Below the pieces are notes generated by a model. That model was not told where the DNA came from and did no database searches. It was given only the letters and a program-made list of their open reading frames with translations. Both the position numbers and the translations under genes were made by a program. Shown piece after piece: positions 1-8,235 of a DNA stretch of 11,556 nt; the stretch's first letter is position 1, and the number at the start of each line of letters is the position of its first letter. The stretch comes from Trichomonas tenax (lineage: Eukaryota > Parabasalia > Trichomonadida > Trichomonadidae), in the NCBI GenBank assembly GCA_023091735.1, contig JALKBU010001395.1:1-11556 (forward strand). The letters run 5' to 3'.

Positions 1-81
1 ATAAAAATTAGTAAAATTAATAATAATTTTTTTTTATAAAATTTTATTACCTTAAAAATTTCGAATAAAAAAAAAAAAACT

Positions 82-86
82 TCATT
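82..86 (+). promoter_or_regulatory. Inr-like initiator (TCATT) of the helicase-RBR pseudogene
   Basis: TCATT matches the trichomonad initiator consensus TCA(+1)Y(T/A). The predicted +1 is A84, 23 nt before the ATG at 107. The box lies just upstream of the Lys-rich reading frame and favours 107 over 410 as the ancestral start. The motif is short and the surroundings are A/T-rich, so a chance match is possible. Three other genes in the window show the same arrangement. Confidence 0.45.
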
Positions 87-106
87 TTTTTCTAAAAAAA
101 AACAAA

Positions 107-217
107 ATGAAGAAGGATGGAAATAAAGTAAAGGGGACAAAAAAAAACAAAAAACAAAATGAAAAGTTAAATCGAAAAAAAGAAAAAAAAAAAGAAAAAA
201 AAAAAAAAAAAAATCGA

Positions 218-254
<37 letters not shown>

Positions 255-388
255 AAAAAAAAAAAAAAAAAAAAAATGATGAATCAAATACAAATAATGA
301 AATGAAAAAAAAATTGATAACAAACAAAATGACAAATCTAAGCCAAAGCATAAAAAGAAGCAAAAAAAGAATCCAATACGAAAAATGA
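107..388 (+). repeat. Poly(A)/AAG low-complexity tract encoding a Lys-rich stretch
   Basis: The tract is almost pure purine on the plus strand, with several uninterrupted A runs (one of nearly 30 near 222-251, others near 190-213 and 255-276). It encodes Lys with scattered Asn, Glu and Arg. It is in the same frame as the helicase pseudogene and reaches it through two TGA codons (386, 401). It may be the basic N-terminal tail of that protein or simply expanded low-complexity DNA. Homopolymers of this length are slippage-prone, both in cells and in sequencing, so the frame here is less reliable than elsewhere. Confidence 0.7.
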
Positions 389-1139
389 AAAGAAATCAAA
401 TGATATCATATGATGAAGAATGAACAGAAACAGAAAAATGAATATAAGCAAAAGAATGAAAATAAACAGAAGATTGAAGATAGTGACAACTCAAAGCCAA
501 AGGATGAGCAAGAGTTTCATAATGATGAAAAATCGATGAATAGTTATAAATCCTACAACTATTCAAAGCAGAATCAAAATCACAACCAGAAATCTAAGCA
601 GAATAATGTTAGTAAAAAATCAACTAAATCAAATGATAGCCGATCAATTCACAGAGACGATCTCTCAGTAAAAGACCTTAAATCTACAAATACAACCATT
701 TCTGCAACTGTTATTACACATGACGATTACCAAGGCGAACTTACAAAATTATCAGATTATTTGACAAAACATAATCAAGTCGATTTGGCTGAAAAAGTTG
801 AAGAAGTCAAGGAACTTGTTATATCTAAATTCTTCACTGCAATGCAACGTGAAATGAAACTAACTTTGAGTGACATTCAAGCAATCCAAAATTATAAAGG
901 TTCTTTTAGTTAGAAATCACCTGATTACAAGTATTTTGTAGAAATGGCAACAAAAGTTTTAGATTCAATTGGCATTGTCGTTTCTTTTTACGACAATTTT
1001 TCAAAGCATCCTCTATACAATCAAATGTCGATGATATTCAGTTCGATTTTCAACATGTCGTTTGTTCCATCTAAAAACGACGTTCTCATTTTCCCTGTAT
1101 TCAATTTATTCTGGGAATTTTTCACTGCGAAATCGCCAA

Positions 1140-2893
1140 TAATAAACTTAAAGAGCTCAACAGGAAGCAGCAAAAAATGAATTACACCTTTCCTATTTTC
1201 CATTCTCGCACTTTCCCAAAACATGGAACGCCCATTCTATATCATGACTCAGCCAAGCGCGTCAATCATTGATGACAAAGTAACTGACTTCACAGAGCAC
1301 TTCAATGATCAGGCTATTATTGAGACAGATTATAGGAAAATGCTTGAATGTTATAAAATGGATTCATTCGATAAGCCTATTATTGGCTAGTTTTCTCCAC
1401 AAACATTGCTAACGATGCTTACCAAAGCCCGAAAGCAGAAGATTGATATTTTCTCGAAAACCAGATTTTGTTTGGATGAAATTCACTAGAGAAGCGTTTA
1501 CACAGATGATCTTGTTTCCTGCTTAGCAGAGCAATCCAGGAAAGTCAGTTTTTCAAAGCAAATTATGACGATGACTGCAACGCCAGATCCGAGAGACTGC
1601 AAAGTTTTCAACTCAGAAATCCAAGACTTAGTTCTCCAAAATCAGATCTTGTATCCGATCAAGGACATTCTTGTAGAAATTGATAGGCCTTCTGAAATAA
1701 ATGACTCTGCATTCACCTGCACGGTTGAAGCGATCAACATGATGTTCACTGGTGCATTAAAGAGAGGCCATGTTCTGATCTTCACATCTGGCAATCAAAG
1801 GATCAAAGATCTATTGGAAAAAATTTTAGGGTATCAATCAGAACTGTTCAGCATGCTTTCAATTCCTGATAAAGACATGGAATCAAATGAAAAGTTCAAG
1901 AACTTCCTATCAAAGAAAGTTCAACTCAATAAATTTTATGCACTTCCAATTGCCTTCGCAGGATATACATCAGACATTCAAAAGAAAATCGGTAAGCACG
2001 AGATTCCAGGCTATCCCAACATCATCAAGATTGTCATCGTTACAAATACGATTGAGTCATCAATTACGATCAACAACCTTGCGGTTGTTGTTGACACAAG
2101 CATATGCAATGTTCCAAAGTTTGACAGGGCATCGGGAATAACATCTCTCGCCAAAAATCCAATTACTAAGCAAAATCATATCCAGCGACGTGGAAGAGTT
2201 CGCGAAGGTGTCTGCTATAAAATTAAAGTCCGCAATGCAGAGTACCTCGACAATGTTGACCCAGACATTCTCACAACCGATATTTCAAATGCATTGATGG
2301 ACTTAAGGCGAATCGGAATCAGGATTGAAGAACAAAACTATCTTCCAGACCCAATCCCTGATGATCAGTTAAGAGCAACACTGGACAATCTGATTGCATG
2401 CAAGGCCTTGGATGAAATGACAATGAATCTCACCGACTTCGATATGATATTATCTGATTTCCCAAACTTTTCACCATTCATATCATCATCAATCGTTCAA
2501 CATGGCGAACAATACAATTCCAAATTTGCTCTTTTGCTTTCATCGTTGACGATGTTACTGATTTCAGATGACTTAATCATCAATCCACTTACAGACCAAC
2601 TTATTTCGAATTTCGAAAAGGACTCAGATTTCGGCACAATTCTCAAAACAATATTCACGATGATGAAAGAAAAGAAACTAATCCAAAATATTGCTCCATT
2701 ATACAGATTCAATCCAAAAAGGCTTATCAACGTTCTTGGTTCGATAAAAGATATCTCCGAAAGATTGAAAATCAATGCCAATATATCTCAACTTTGGGAT
2801 GAACTCGAAAAGTTCTATCATTCATGCAACTTTATCTATGACTTCTCTCAAAAGTTGTTCATGATAATCGGAAACAATTCAGCTGATGGCATC
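1140..2893 (+). pseudogene. Helicase core segment of the pseudogene (DEAH/DEIH motifs I-VI)
   Basis: The frame starting at nt 2 (mod 3) carries recognisable superfamily 2 DEAH motifs in order. A motif I remnant SSTGSSKK lies just before the TGA at 1178. A motif Ia-like IMTQPSASIIDDK follows, then motif II LDEIH directly before the TAG at 1487. Motif III is TMTATPD (near 1566) and motif IV is LIFTSGNQ (near 1780). Motif V is VTNTIESSITINNLAVVVD (near 2038-2094) and motif VI is QRRGRVREGVCYKI (near 2183). After motif VI come helices typical of the winged-helix/HA2 region, with PDPIPDDQLRATLDNL near 2347. Motif I lacks the standard GSGK(S/T) end, so ATP binding may have been weak before the stops arose. 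The uninterrupted part 1565-2896 could be annotated as a separate helicase gene, but it lacks motifs I and II and begins inside the fold. Confidence 0.85.
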
Positions 2894-3538
2894 TGAACAA
2901 AAGCAAGACAAGTCAACTTTAATTACGTTGTGAATCCTTCCCATGACCCGATTCTCATATATTCAGGAAGTGATTACGTAAAGTTTGAAGGACAAAACAA
3001 CGCGACGATATCTCTCAGGATGAGACCAGGAACTTTTTCATTTGATACACCATCTACCGCTTATATCATAAGTATTTCTCATATCTGCATCATTCTTATT
3101 ACCATTTGTCGCAATGATCAAGAATCATTTCAAAGGTGAATCAATGATACCATTCCTCATTCCTAAAGATATAGTTCCTCCATCATTGCTTCGTGAAGAT
3201 TTCGTTATAAAGGCAATTAAGAAATGGATTGAGCTGAACCACCTCGATATCAAAGAAGGAAAGAATATCTTCATTGGACTGAAAAATGAAGTTACTAAGG
3301 CAACGCAGATGATTGTAGACAACCCTCCAGATCTTCCTTTCGTATTGACTCCGATCCTTGGTGGATACAATTGCATCCAAAGCTCGAAGAAGGAAAGGAT
3401 GGATTGTTGATAAAGCTTCAACACTCTTGGTAGCACCAGGTACCTGGTACAAGCGAAGAAGCAATAAAGGATATCCTTGAATCCTGCCAAAGCGACTCGA
3501 TATCCCAATCAGGTGATGAATTCCCGAACGTCCTTGCA

Positions 3539-4232
3539 GATGAACTTTTGTGCTGTGATAATCCTGCTGTCTAAACACAACTTCCAATAACGTTATTCTA
3601 TAAGGACCGCACAGTTTCTCGCCCAGCATGCCTCGACTGCATCAAAGGATTATTGCAAAATGATTGTCTTAATTAATGGTGCAGGAGAACTCAAACTTGA
3701 GGAGATACGAGAAATATCGACGCAAATGGACAACTTATCGATTTATCCATGTGAATCTGGCAAAGATGGAATATTCTAGCCATTCATTCCATTTGGGCAA
3801 TTGATGTGGATTCTTCTATCTTCACCAATCAGCTGTCTCGAGCTTCGTTCTTACATCACAGCCCTTGCATCTGTCGCTATTCATAAATCTCCATTTGTTA
3901 CATTTTGTCCACGCCATCCTAATATATTGTTTGATGCTTCAATCCCAGACATTCATTGCAAATCTCCGAATTGCAAGATGCAAATATGCTTTGACTGTAA
4001 GAAATGGCACATATCTGGAGAATGCGAAATAAATCCAAGAATACCAAGAGGAACAAGAGAATGCCCATTTTGCCATCTGATTGTGGAGAAATCCGATTGT
4101 TACAATCACATTACTTGCTCATGCCACAATCACTTTTGTTATTATTGTGGAGAAGGTTTCAGCTGTGGTGGCGATGTTTATAGACATATGGATGCGAAGC
4201 ATCATTCTCCAAATCCTCCAGATTACAGATAA
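3539..4232 (+). pseudogene. RBR (RING1-IBR-RING2) segment of the pseudogene
   Basis: Cys-rich segments in two frames match an RBR ubiquitin ligase module. A RING1-like part (LLCCDNPA, then RPACLDCIKGLL; 3545-3655) is broken by TAA 3572 and a frameshift near 3665. An IBR part follows in the next frame (TFCPRHPNILFD, then CKSPNCKMQICFDCKKWH; about 3900-4010). The RING2 part has RECPFCHLIVEKSDCYNH followed by CSCHNHFCYYCG (about 4051-4155). An extra Cys/His pattern (CGGDVYRHMDAKHH) ends the module. TAG 3777 lies inside the domain and TAA 4230 just after it. RBR enzymes carry ubiquitin on a RING2 cysteine. Here the residue before the conserved N-H is Tyr and the Cys is one place earlier, so activity is doubtful even without the stops. 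Confidence 0.8.
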
Positions 4233-4757
4233 TATGTGAGGAAAGAAATTGTTTCAGATCAAGAGTTGCAGCAATTCTACCAAGAATATCCAAAATATAG
4301 GCCAAGTGATTGAATATAATCCAAATCATATTATTGGTGGAGGAAGTGCACACTTAAAATTAACATTTTGAGTTTCTCACCGATATAAAATCTTATAAGA
4401 GATGATTGGAATGCCTTCGATACCTGCAATTAGGATGATTTGTATTTTTATTGCAAAGATATTTCAGACTCAAAATATGTTCTAAATTAATGCGTTTGGG
4501 AATTTTGAGTTATTTAAAATCAAACAATTATATTCAATATGAAGCCGAAGATCATCGATTAAGAGTCCCAAGAGTACTTGAATCATCAGGATTGGATGAT
4601 GAAGGTCAAATTGTCGCTGAATAAGCATAATTCAAGTCTCAAATTCTGAACTATGATATATTATGGAGGGTTAGAGCATCCTTCATGATAAATGCATGTT
4701 TGTATAAGATATCTGAAGCACAAAATTTTAATATAAATCTAAGAATAGAATAATAAA

Positions 4758-7538
4758 TTAGCTTTGAGATACACTCTCGGTTTCAAACAGCGAAATCTTT
4801 TCATAAAGGCTTTCTGCCTTTCCATTGGACGCCTCATTTGTTACGTCCTCAGGGAATGGTGGAGGAATCTTCGGCGACTCTTCATTAGCGGAAAGTAATT
4901 GCGTGTAGTCGACAGTGCAACTGTTCTCTGAGAAGAGAATCAACTGATTGAGCTGTTGCTCATCGGCAACTTTTCGCAGCATATATGCAACAGCTGTGTC
5001 AGCGATCGACTTTCTGCATTCGAAGTGTGTGTTAATCCAGTTGCTTGAGTCTTCAACAAATGCATCAAATGCCTGCTGTATTGTCTGGACTTCATCCTGA
5101 GCCATTCTGCAGACTTTGTCGAGCATCATCAAGATATATGCATCATCATCTTTGAGGCAAGCTTGCACTTCGTCTGTAGCTTGAATTCTGTGTGGTGCAA
5201 GTGGATTCTTATCTTTTACGGGCTTTTTTGCACGTGTAGAAACTGGTGCGGTAACTGGAACATAAATCGATGCGGCTTCGCCAACAAACTTCTTAATAGC
5301 ATCGACGTTTTCTGTAAGTGGAAGCTCGAAAGGAGGGAGTTTGTTATCAAGCCTTGACTTAGATTGCGGTGTTGTTCTTGCTGGCTTCTTTGCGGCCTTC
5401 TTCTTGTCTGTTCTCGAGTCTGCGATAAGTGGAAGTTTCTTCCTTGGAAATGGTGCAACTAAGTCACCTTGAATTATGATTTGGTTCAAATCCATAATAA
5501 TTGAGTGCGTGGCAGTCCATCTGTCGATTTCTGCTTGAGCAAGCATCGTGTAACAGTTAGAAATCACTTCAAATAATGTCGTTCTGAATGGAGCATTCAA
5601 CAAATCTTTCTGTTTTAGTTCTTCTTCTGCCTTTCTATCATTTTCGATGCTGAGAAGAGAATCTCTTAATGAGTTCAATCTAAGTGTGCACTCATCTTTA
5701 ACTTTCTGCATTCTTCTCATTCCTCTTTCAACTTGCTGGCAATGCCACTGCTGGAACTCAATTACTAAGTGCTGTGAATTACCTGGACGAGAAAGGAATT
5801 GCAACATTTCCTGGCGAGCTTTTGTAAGATGGTTAACCATGGAAAGATGTGTTTGGTTAACAAGATTGAAAACAAGCTGTAGGCTGTCTTCATAGCGTTC
5901 TTCGGCAACCTTCCATTGATTCAAGAAATACTCCTTAAGTTCAGGAGAAACATTTTGAAGTTGCGAAGCGAGTTGTGGAATAATAACATCTGAAGGATAC
6001 TCTGGTGGCTGTGGTGGATGTATTTCGTCAGAAATTGCCTTAAGCTTGGAAACTAAGTCATCTGTAACTTCTCTTTGATCAACAACAACTTTAACGAACT
6101 TGTCAGAGAAAGATTGAGATATTAAGTCGAAGTTAGTCTTCATTGTTACAGTCCTCATTGGGAATTGAGGAATATCTAAGAAATCATCGTCGACTGGCTT
6201 AAATCTGATGATCTGGTTCTCATCTTGAACATTAAGAGTGCGAACATCAAATCTTTCACCTGTCTGCGAATCTTCGAGCTGCGCATAAACACCTTTAACA
6301 ATGACTGAGTCATCGACATCAAGTTCGATGACTTTGTCGAATGGAGCAATCTCTGTGCTCTCTGGTCGTGGTAATAGCTGTGTGTTGGTGTTGTTATCTG
6401 TCTTTGAATTGAACAACTTGTATAATTCTTGCGCTTCTGATGGAGTTCTTGGGAATCCGAACAAAATAACATCTTCATCTGTCGATAAAAGAAGTGTGAA
6501 AATTTCTTCGACTGTGTTTATGAAATCTTCGATAAAATATGGTTTCCAATGAAGCTTTGAAGCAATCTGCTCTGACTGTTCACGTGTGAAAACTAGTGGC
6601 TTTGTTAAAATGCAGATAGCGCGGCTTTGTCTTGAAAATAATTTTGGAGTCATTAATTCTGGTTGAAATGTCTCCAAAATCGTTGTCAAAGTGCGTGTTG
6701 TCTCTGTATTTAATGGTGTTTTATAGATATTGACTTGAAAATCAGGGATTTGCTGATTATTGATATCAAAAACAAGTCCATTATTCTGGAAATGAGGACT
6801 CAATTCAGAATAGAAGAAAGGAACAAAATTAACAGCATCTGATATTCTCTGTAATGCGAGTGACGAAGCAATCATGTTTTCTGTTATATTCTTGCTGATT
6901 GATGCGATTAATTGTGACGATGAATCTTGTGTTTCGTTAGAAATTGTCTGGCACATTTGCAATGCGTTGTTTACGTTGGTGTTATACTCCTCTAAGAGTT
7001 TCTGTGTGAGCATTTTAACGCGATTGTTTGAAACGGCGAAATCTTTCTTTCTCTGTTGAATATATTGATCATTACGGATCGATCTGTTATTGGTGAACTT
7101 CTCCTTGAATGCGTATGCATCTTTAAGGCTGCTCTTAAGCTCAGATTCTTGAGCAGCAGGAAATCTGATATATTTGTAAAGATAATCTTGGTAATCGCTG
7201 TTCAATTTGTCATCAACGAGATCTGCATTATATTGACGTAAAATTTTCCTGTTCGCATCGAGAAAATCTAAACAATTTTCTTCTTCTTGACGACGCTCTT
7301 TTAATATTGTGAAAATATTTGGTTCTAACTCTGCCTCTCTCTCGAGCCTCTCCTTTTCTTGCTGTTCTTCGATAGCACGCTGTTCATTTAAGCGCTGTGT
7401 TCGAATTCCAACTATTGGATCAACAAATAATCGCGCATTTGGTTGATTTTTTGCTTTAATTGTCGGAGCTTTCTTTCTGGACGAGTTTAGCTGAGGTGTT
7501 GTAATTCTTGGTGACCTTGTTGCCTTAGAATCACTCAT
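4758..7538 (-). CDS. Coiled-coil protein with degenerate adenylate-kinase-like domain, SPEF2/CPC1-like central-pair axonemal protein
   Basis: An intact 926-residue ORF. Residues 1-45 are basic and Pro/Ser-rich; 46-90 are a charged helix (EEQQEKERLEREAELE). Residues 120-235 and 530-645 are mostly helical. Residues about 305-450 resemble an adenylate kinase fold: a first strand AICIL (307-311), the NMP-site-like ILFGFPRTPSEAQELYKLF (358-376), a strand VIELDVDD (403-410) and a LID-like EDSQTGERFDV (422-432). The N-terminal P-loop GxxGxGK is missing; TKPLVFTREQ stands in its place. This layout matches the adenylate-kinase-like domain of SPEF2/CPC1, a protein of the C1b projection of the ciliary central pair, but no N-terminal CH domain is seen and the length is about half that of animal SPEF2. 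The ATG at 7538 sits 17 nt after an Inr box. A central-pair role fits a multiflagellate; it is inference. An unrelated coiled-coil protein with a relic kinase fold is the alternative. Confidence 0.65.
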   Translation of the reverse strand: MSDSKATRSPRITTPQLNSSRKKAPTIKAKNQPNARLFVDPIVGIRTQRLNEQRAIEEQQEKERLEREAELEPNIFTILKERRQEEENCLDFLDANRKILRQYNADLVDDKLNSDYQDYLYKYIRFPAAQESELKSSLKDAYAFKEKFTNNRSIRNDQYIQQRKKDFAVSNNRVKMLTQKLLEEYNTNVNNALQMCQTISNETQDSSSQLIASISKNITENMIASSLALQRISDAVNFVPFFYSELSPHFQNNGLVFDINNQQIPDFQVNIYKTPLNTETTRTLTTILETFQPELMTPKLFSRQSRAICILTKPLVFTREQSEQIASKLHWKPYFIEDFINTVEEIFTLLLSTDEDVILFGFPRTPSEAQELYKLFNSKTDNNTNTQLLPRPESTEIAPFDKVIELDVDDSVIVKGVYAQLEDSQTGERFDVRTLNVQDENQIIRFKPVDDDFLDIPQFPMRTVTMKTNFDLISQSFSDKFVKVVVDQREVTDDLVSKLKAISDEIHPPQPPEYPSDVIIPQLASQLQNVSPELKEYFLNQWKVAEERYEDSLQLVFNLVNQTHLSMVNHLTKARQEMLQFLSRPGNSQHLVIEFQQWHCQQVERGMRRMQKVKDECTLRLNSLRDSLLSIENDRKAEEELKQKDLLNAPFRTTLFEVISNCYTMLAQAEIDRWTATHSIIMDLNQIIIQGDLVAPFPRKKLPLIADSRTDKKKAAKKPARTTPQSKSRLDNKLPPFELPLTENVDAIKKFVGEAASIYVPVTAPVSTRAKKPVKDKNPLAPHRIQATDEVQACLKDDDAYILMMLDKVCRMAQDEVQTIQQAFDAFVEDSSNWINTHFECRKSIADTAVAYMLRKVADEQQLNQLILFSENSCTVDYTQLLSANEESPKIPPPFPEDVTNEASNGKAESLYEKISLFETESVSQS

Positions 7539-7552
7539 CAGACAAAATATGT

Positions 7553-7557
7553 TATGA
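7553..7557 (-). promoter_or_regulatory. Inr-like initiator (TCATA) of the SPEF2-like gene
   Basis: On the minus strand TCATA matches TCAYW, with the predicted +1 at 7555 and the ATG at 7538, a 17-nt leader. This spacing is typical of trichomonad genes. It supports the chosen start codon, because the ORF has no other well-placed upstream ATG. Confidence 0.6.
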
Positions 7558-8213
7558 GATTAAAATATTTGACGTGTAAATTTACATGGCAAATATTAGA
7601 AAAATATAAACGAAATTTTCAAAATCGCGAAATCTATTAAATATAATCAACCTATGATGAGATCTTTTTATAATTTGATTTTGAGCCTTTGTTATTCGAA
7701 TAAAACTAATTTTTATTTAACATCATTTTTAAGCTTTAAGAGTTTAAAAATTGTTCTTGCTACATCTTTGTATGTTTGTTCTCAAGTTTATGAATGTACA
7801 TTGGAAAATAAATATAATTTCGAATATTTTTGTAGTTTGATTCAGCACACTTAGAAATAATAACTAGCTATTAATTGTGATTTGGCTTCCTCACCTTTTT
7901 TGTAGATATTAATGCATCAAATATATTCTTTTCAAACTAAAGTTTCTATTATAATACATTCTATCAGTGTAGCATAATACCCAATTTGAGTCCAAATGTG
8001 ATGTGATATAAGATCATAACTCAATATTTGTCACAATTCAATTTTATATCGATGATTTTTGCTCGATATATCATGCATTATATTTTATAAAATGTTTTGA
8101 ATTGATATGATGAAATCTAAAACAGATGTGTTGATAAGTATTTGACAATATTGAAATGTGGCCAATTTTATATTATAGAAATGAGCACTCTTTTAAAGTA
8201 CAATGATATAAAT

Positions 8214-8218
8214 TCATA
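8214..8218 (+). promoter_or_regulatory. Inr-like initiator (TCATA) of the PDI-like gene
   Basis: TCATA matches TCAYW, with the predicted +1 at A8216 and the ATG at 8236, a 20-nt leader. It fixes the start codon directly ahead of a good signal peptide. Confidence 0.6.
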
Positions 8219-8235
8219 AAATTATTAGAATTTCA

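Larger units (their letters stand above)
107..4756 (+). pseudogene. Decayed DEAH-box RNA helicase fused to an RBR (RING-IBR-RING) ubiquitin ligase module
   Basis: Ancestrally an RNA helicase with a C-terminal RBR ubiquitin-ligase-like domain, the architecture of plant DEAH11/DEAH12. Order: Lys-rich N-terminus (107-388), Ser/Asn/Gln-rich linker (410-900), helicase core (about 1140-2260), HA2/OB-like part (2260-3400), RBR (about 3539-4230), helical tail (to 4750). The main frame has stops at 911 (TAG), 1178 (TGA), 1388 (TAG), 1487 (TAG), 2894 (TGA), 3431 (TAG), 3572 (TAA), 3777 (TAG), 4230 (TAA), 4369 (TGA), 4396, 4483, 4622 and 4628 (TAA). TGA at 386 and 401 also interrupts the N-terminus. Frame changes lie near 3075, 3360, 3665, 4309 and 4535. 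Homology resumes in the same frame after most stops, so these are lesions and not gene ends. The 443-codon open stretch 1565-2896 suggests fairly recent loss. About 1,550 codons end at tandem TAA TAA (4751-4756). Exact junctions are uncertain. Confidence 0.85.
7539..8235. other. AT-rich divergent intergenic region
   Basis: This stretch separates the divergently transcribed SPEF2-like and PDI-like genes. The Inr boxes lie near its two ends. A 66-codon ORF at 7654-7854 has no Inr and no recognisable domain and is not called as a gene. A small perfect inverted repeat, TATATCGA/TCGATATA (8045-8052 and 8063-8070), lies in the middle. Nothing else was recognised. Confidence 0.6.

Noticed and set aside
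82..399. Minus-strand Phe/Leu-rich ORF opposite the Lys tract
   Set aside because: It is simply the complement of the poly(A)/AAG tract; its composition is an artefact of T runs.
911..913. TAG at 911 as a true gene end, with 410-913 as a stand-alone gene
   Set aside because: The same frame continues directly into the helicase region up to motif I, so the TAG is an internal lesion.
3125..3629. Two minus-strand ORFs of 127 and 148 codons over the pseudogene
   Set aside because: They overlap helicase/RBR sequence recognisable on the plus strand and show no domain pattern of their own.
7654..7854. 66-codon plus-strand ORF between the divergent genes
   Set aside because: It has no Inr box, no recognisable domain, AT-driven composition, and lies in a divergent promoter region.
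8045..8070. TATATCGA/TCGATATA inverted repeat as a regulatory operator
   Set aside because: An 8-bp AT-rich palindrome arm in AT-rich DNA is likely by chance, and it is about 150 nt from the nearest start with no second copy.
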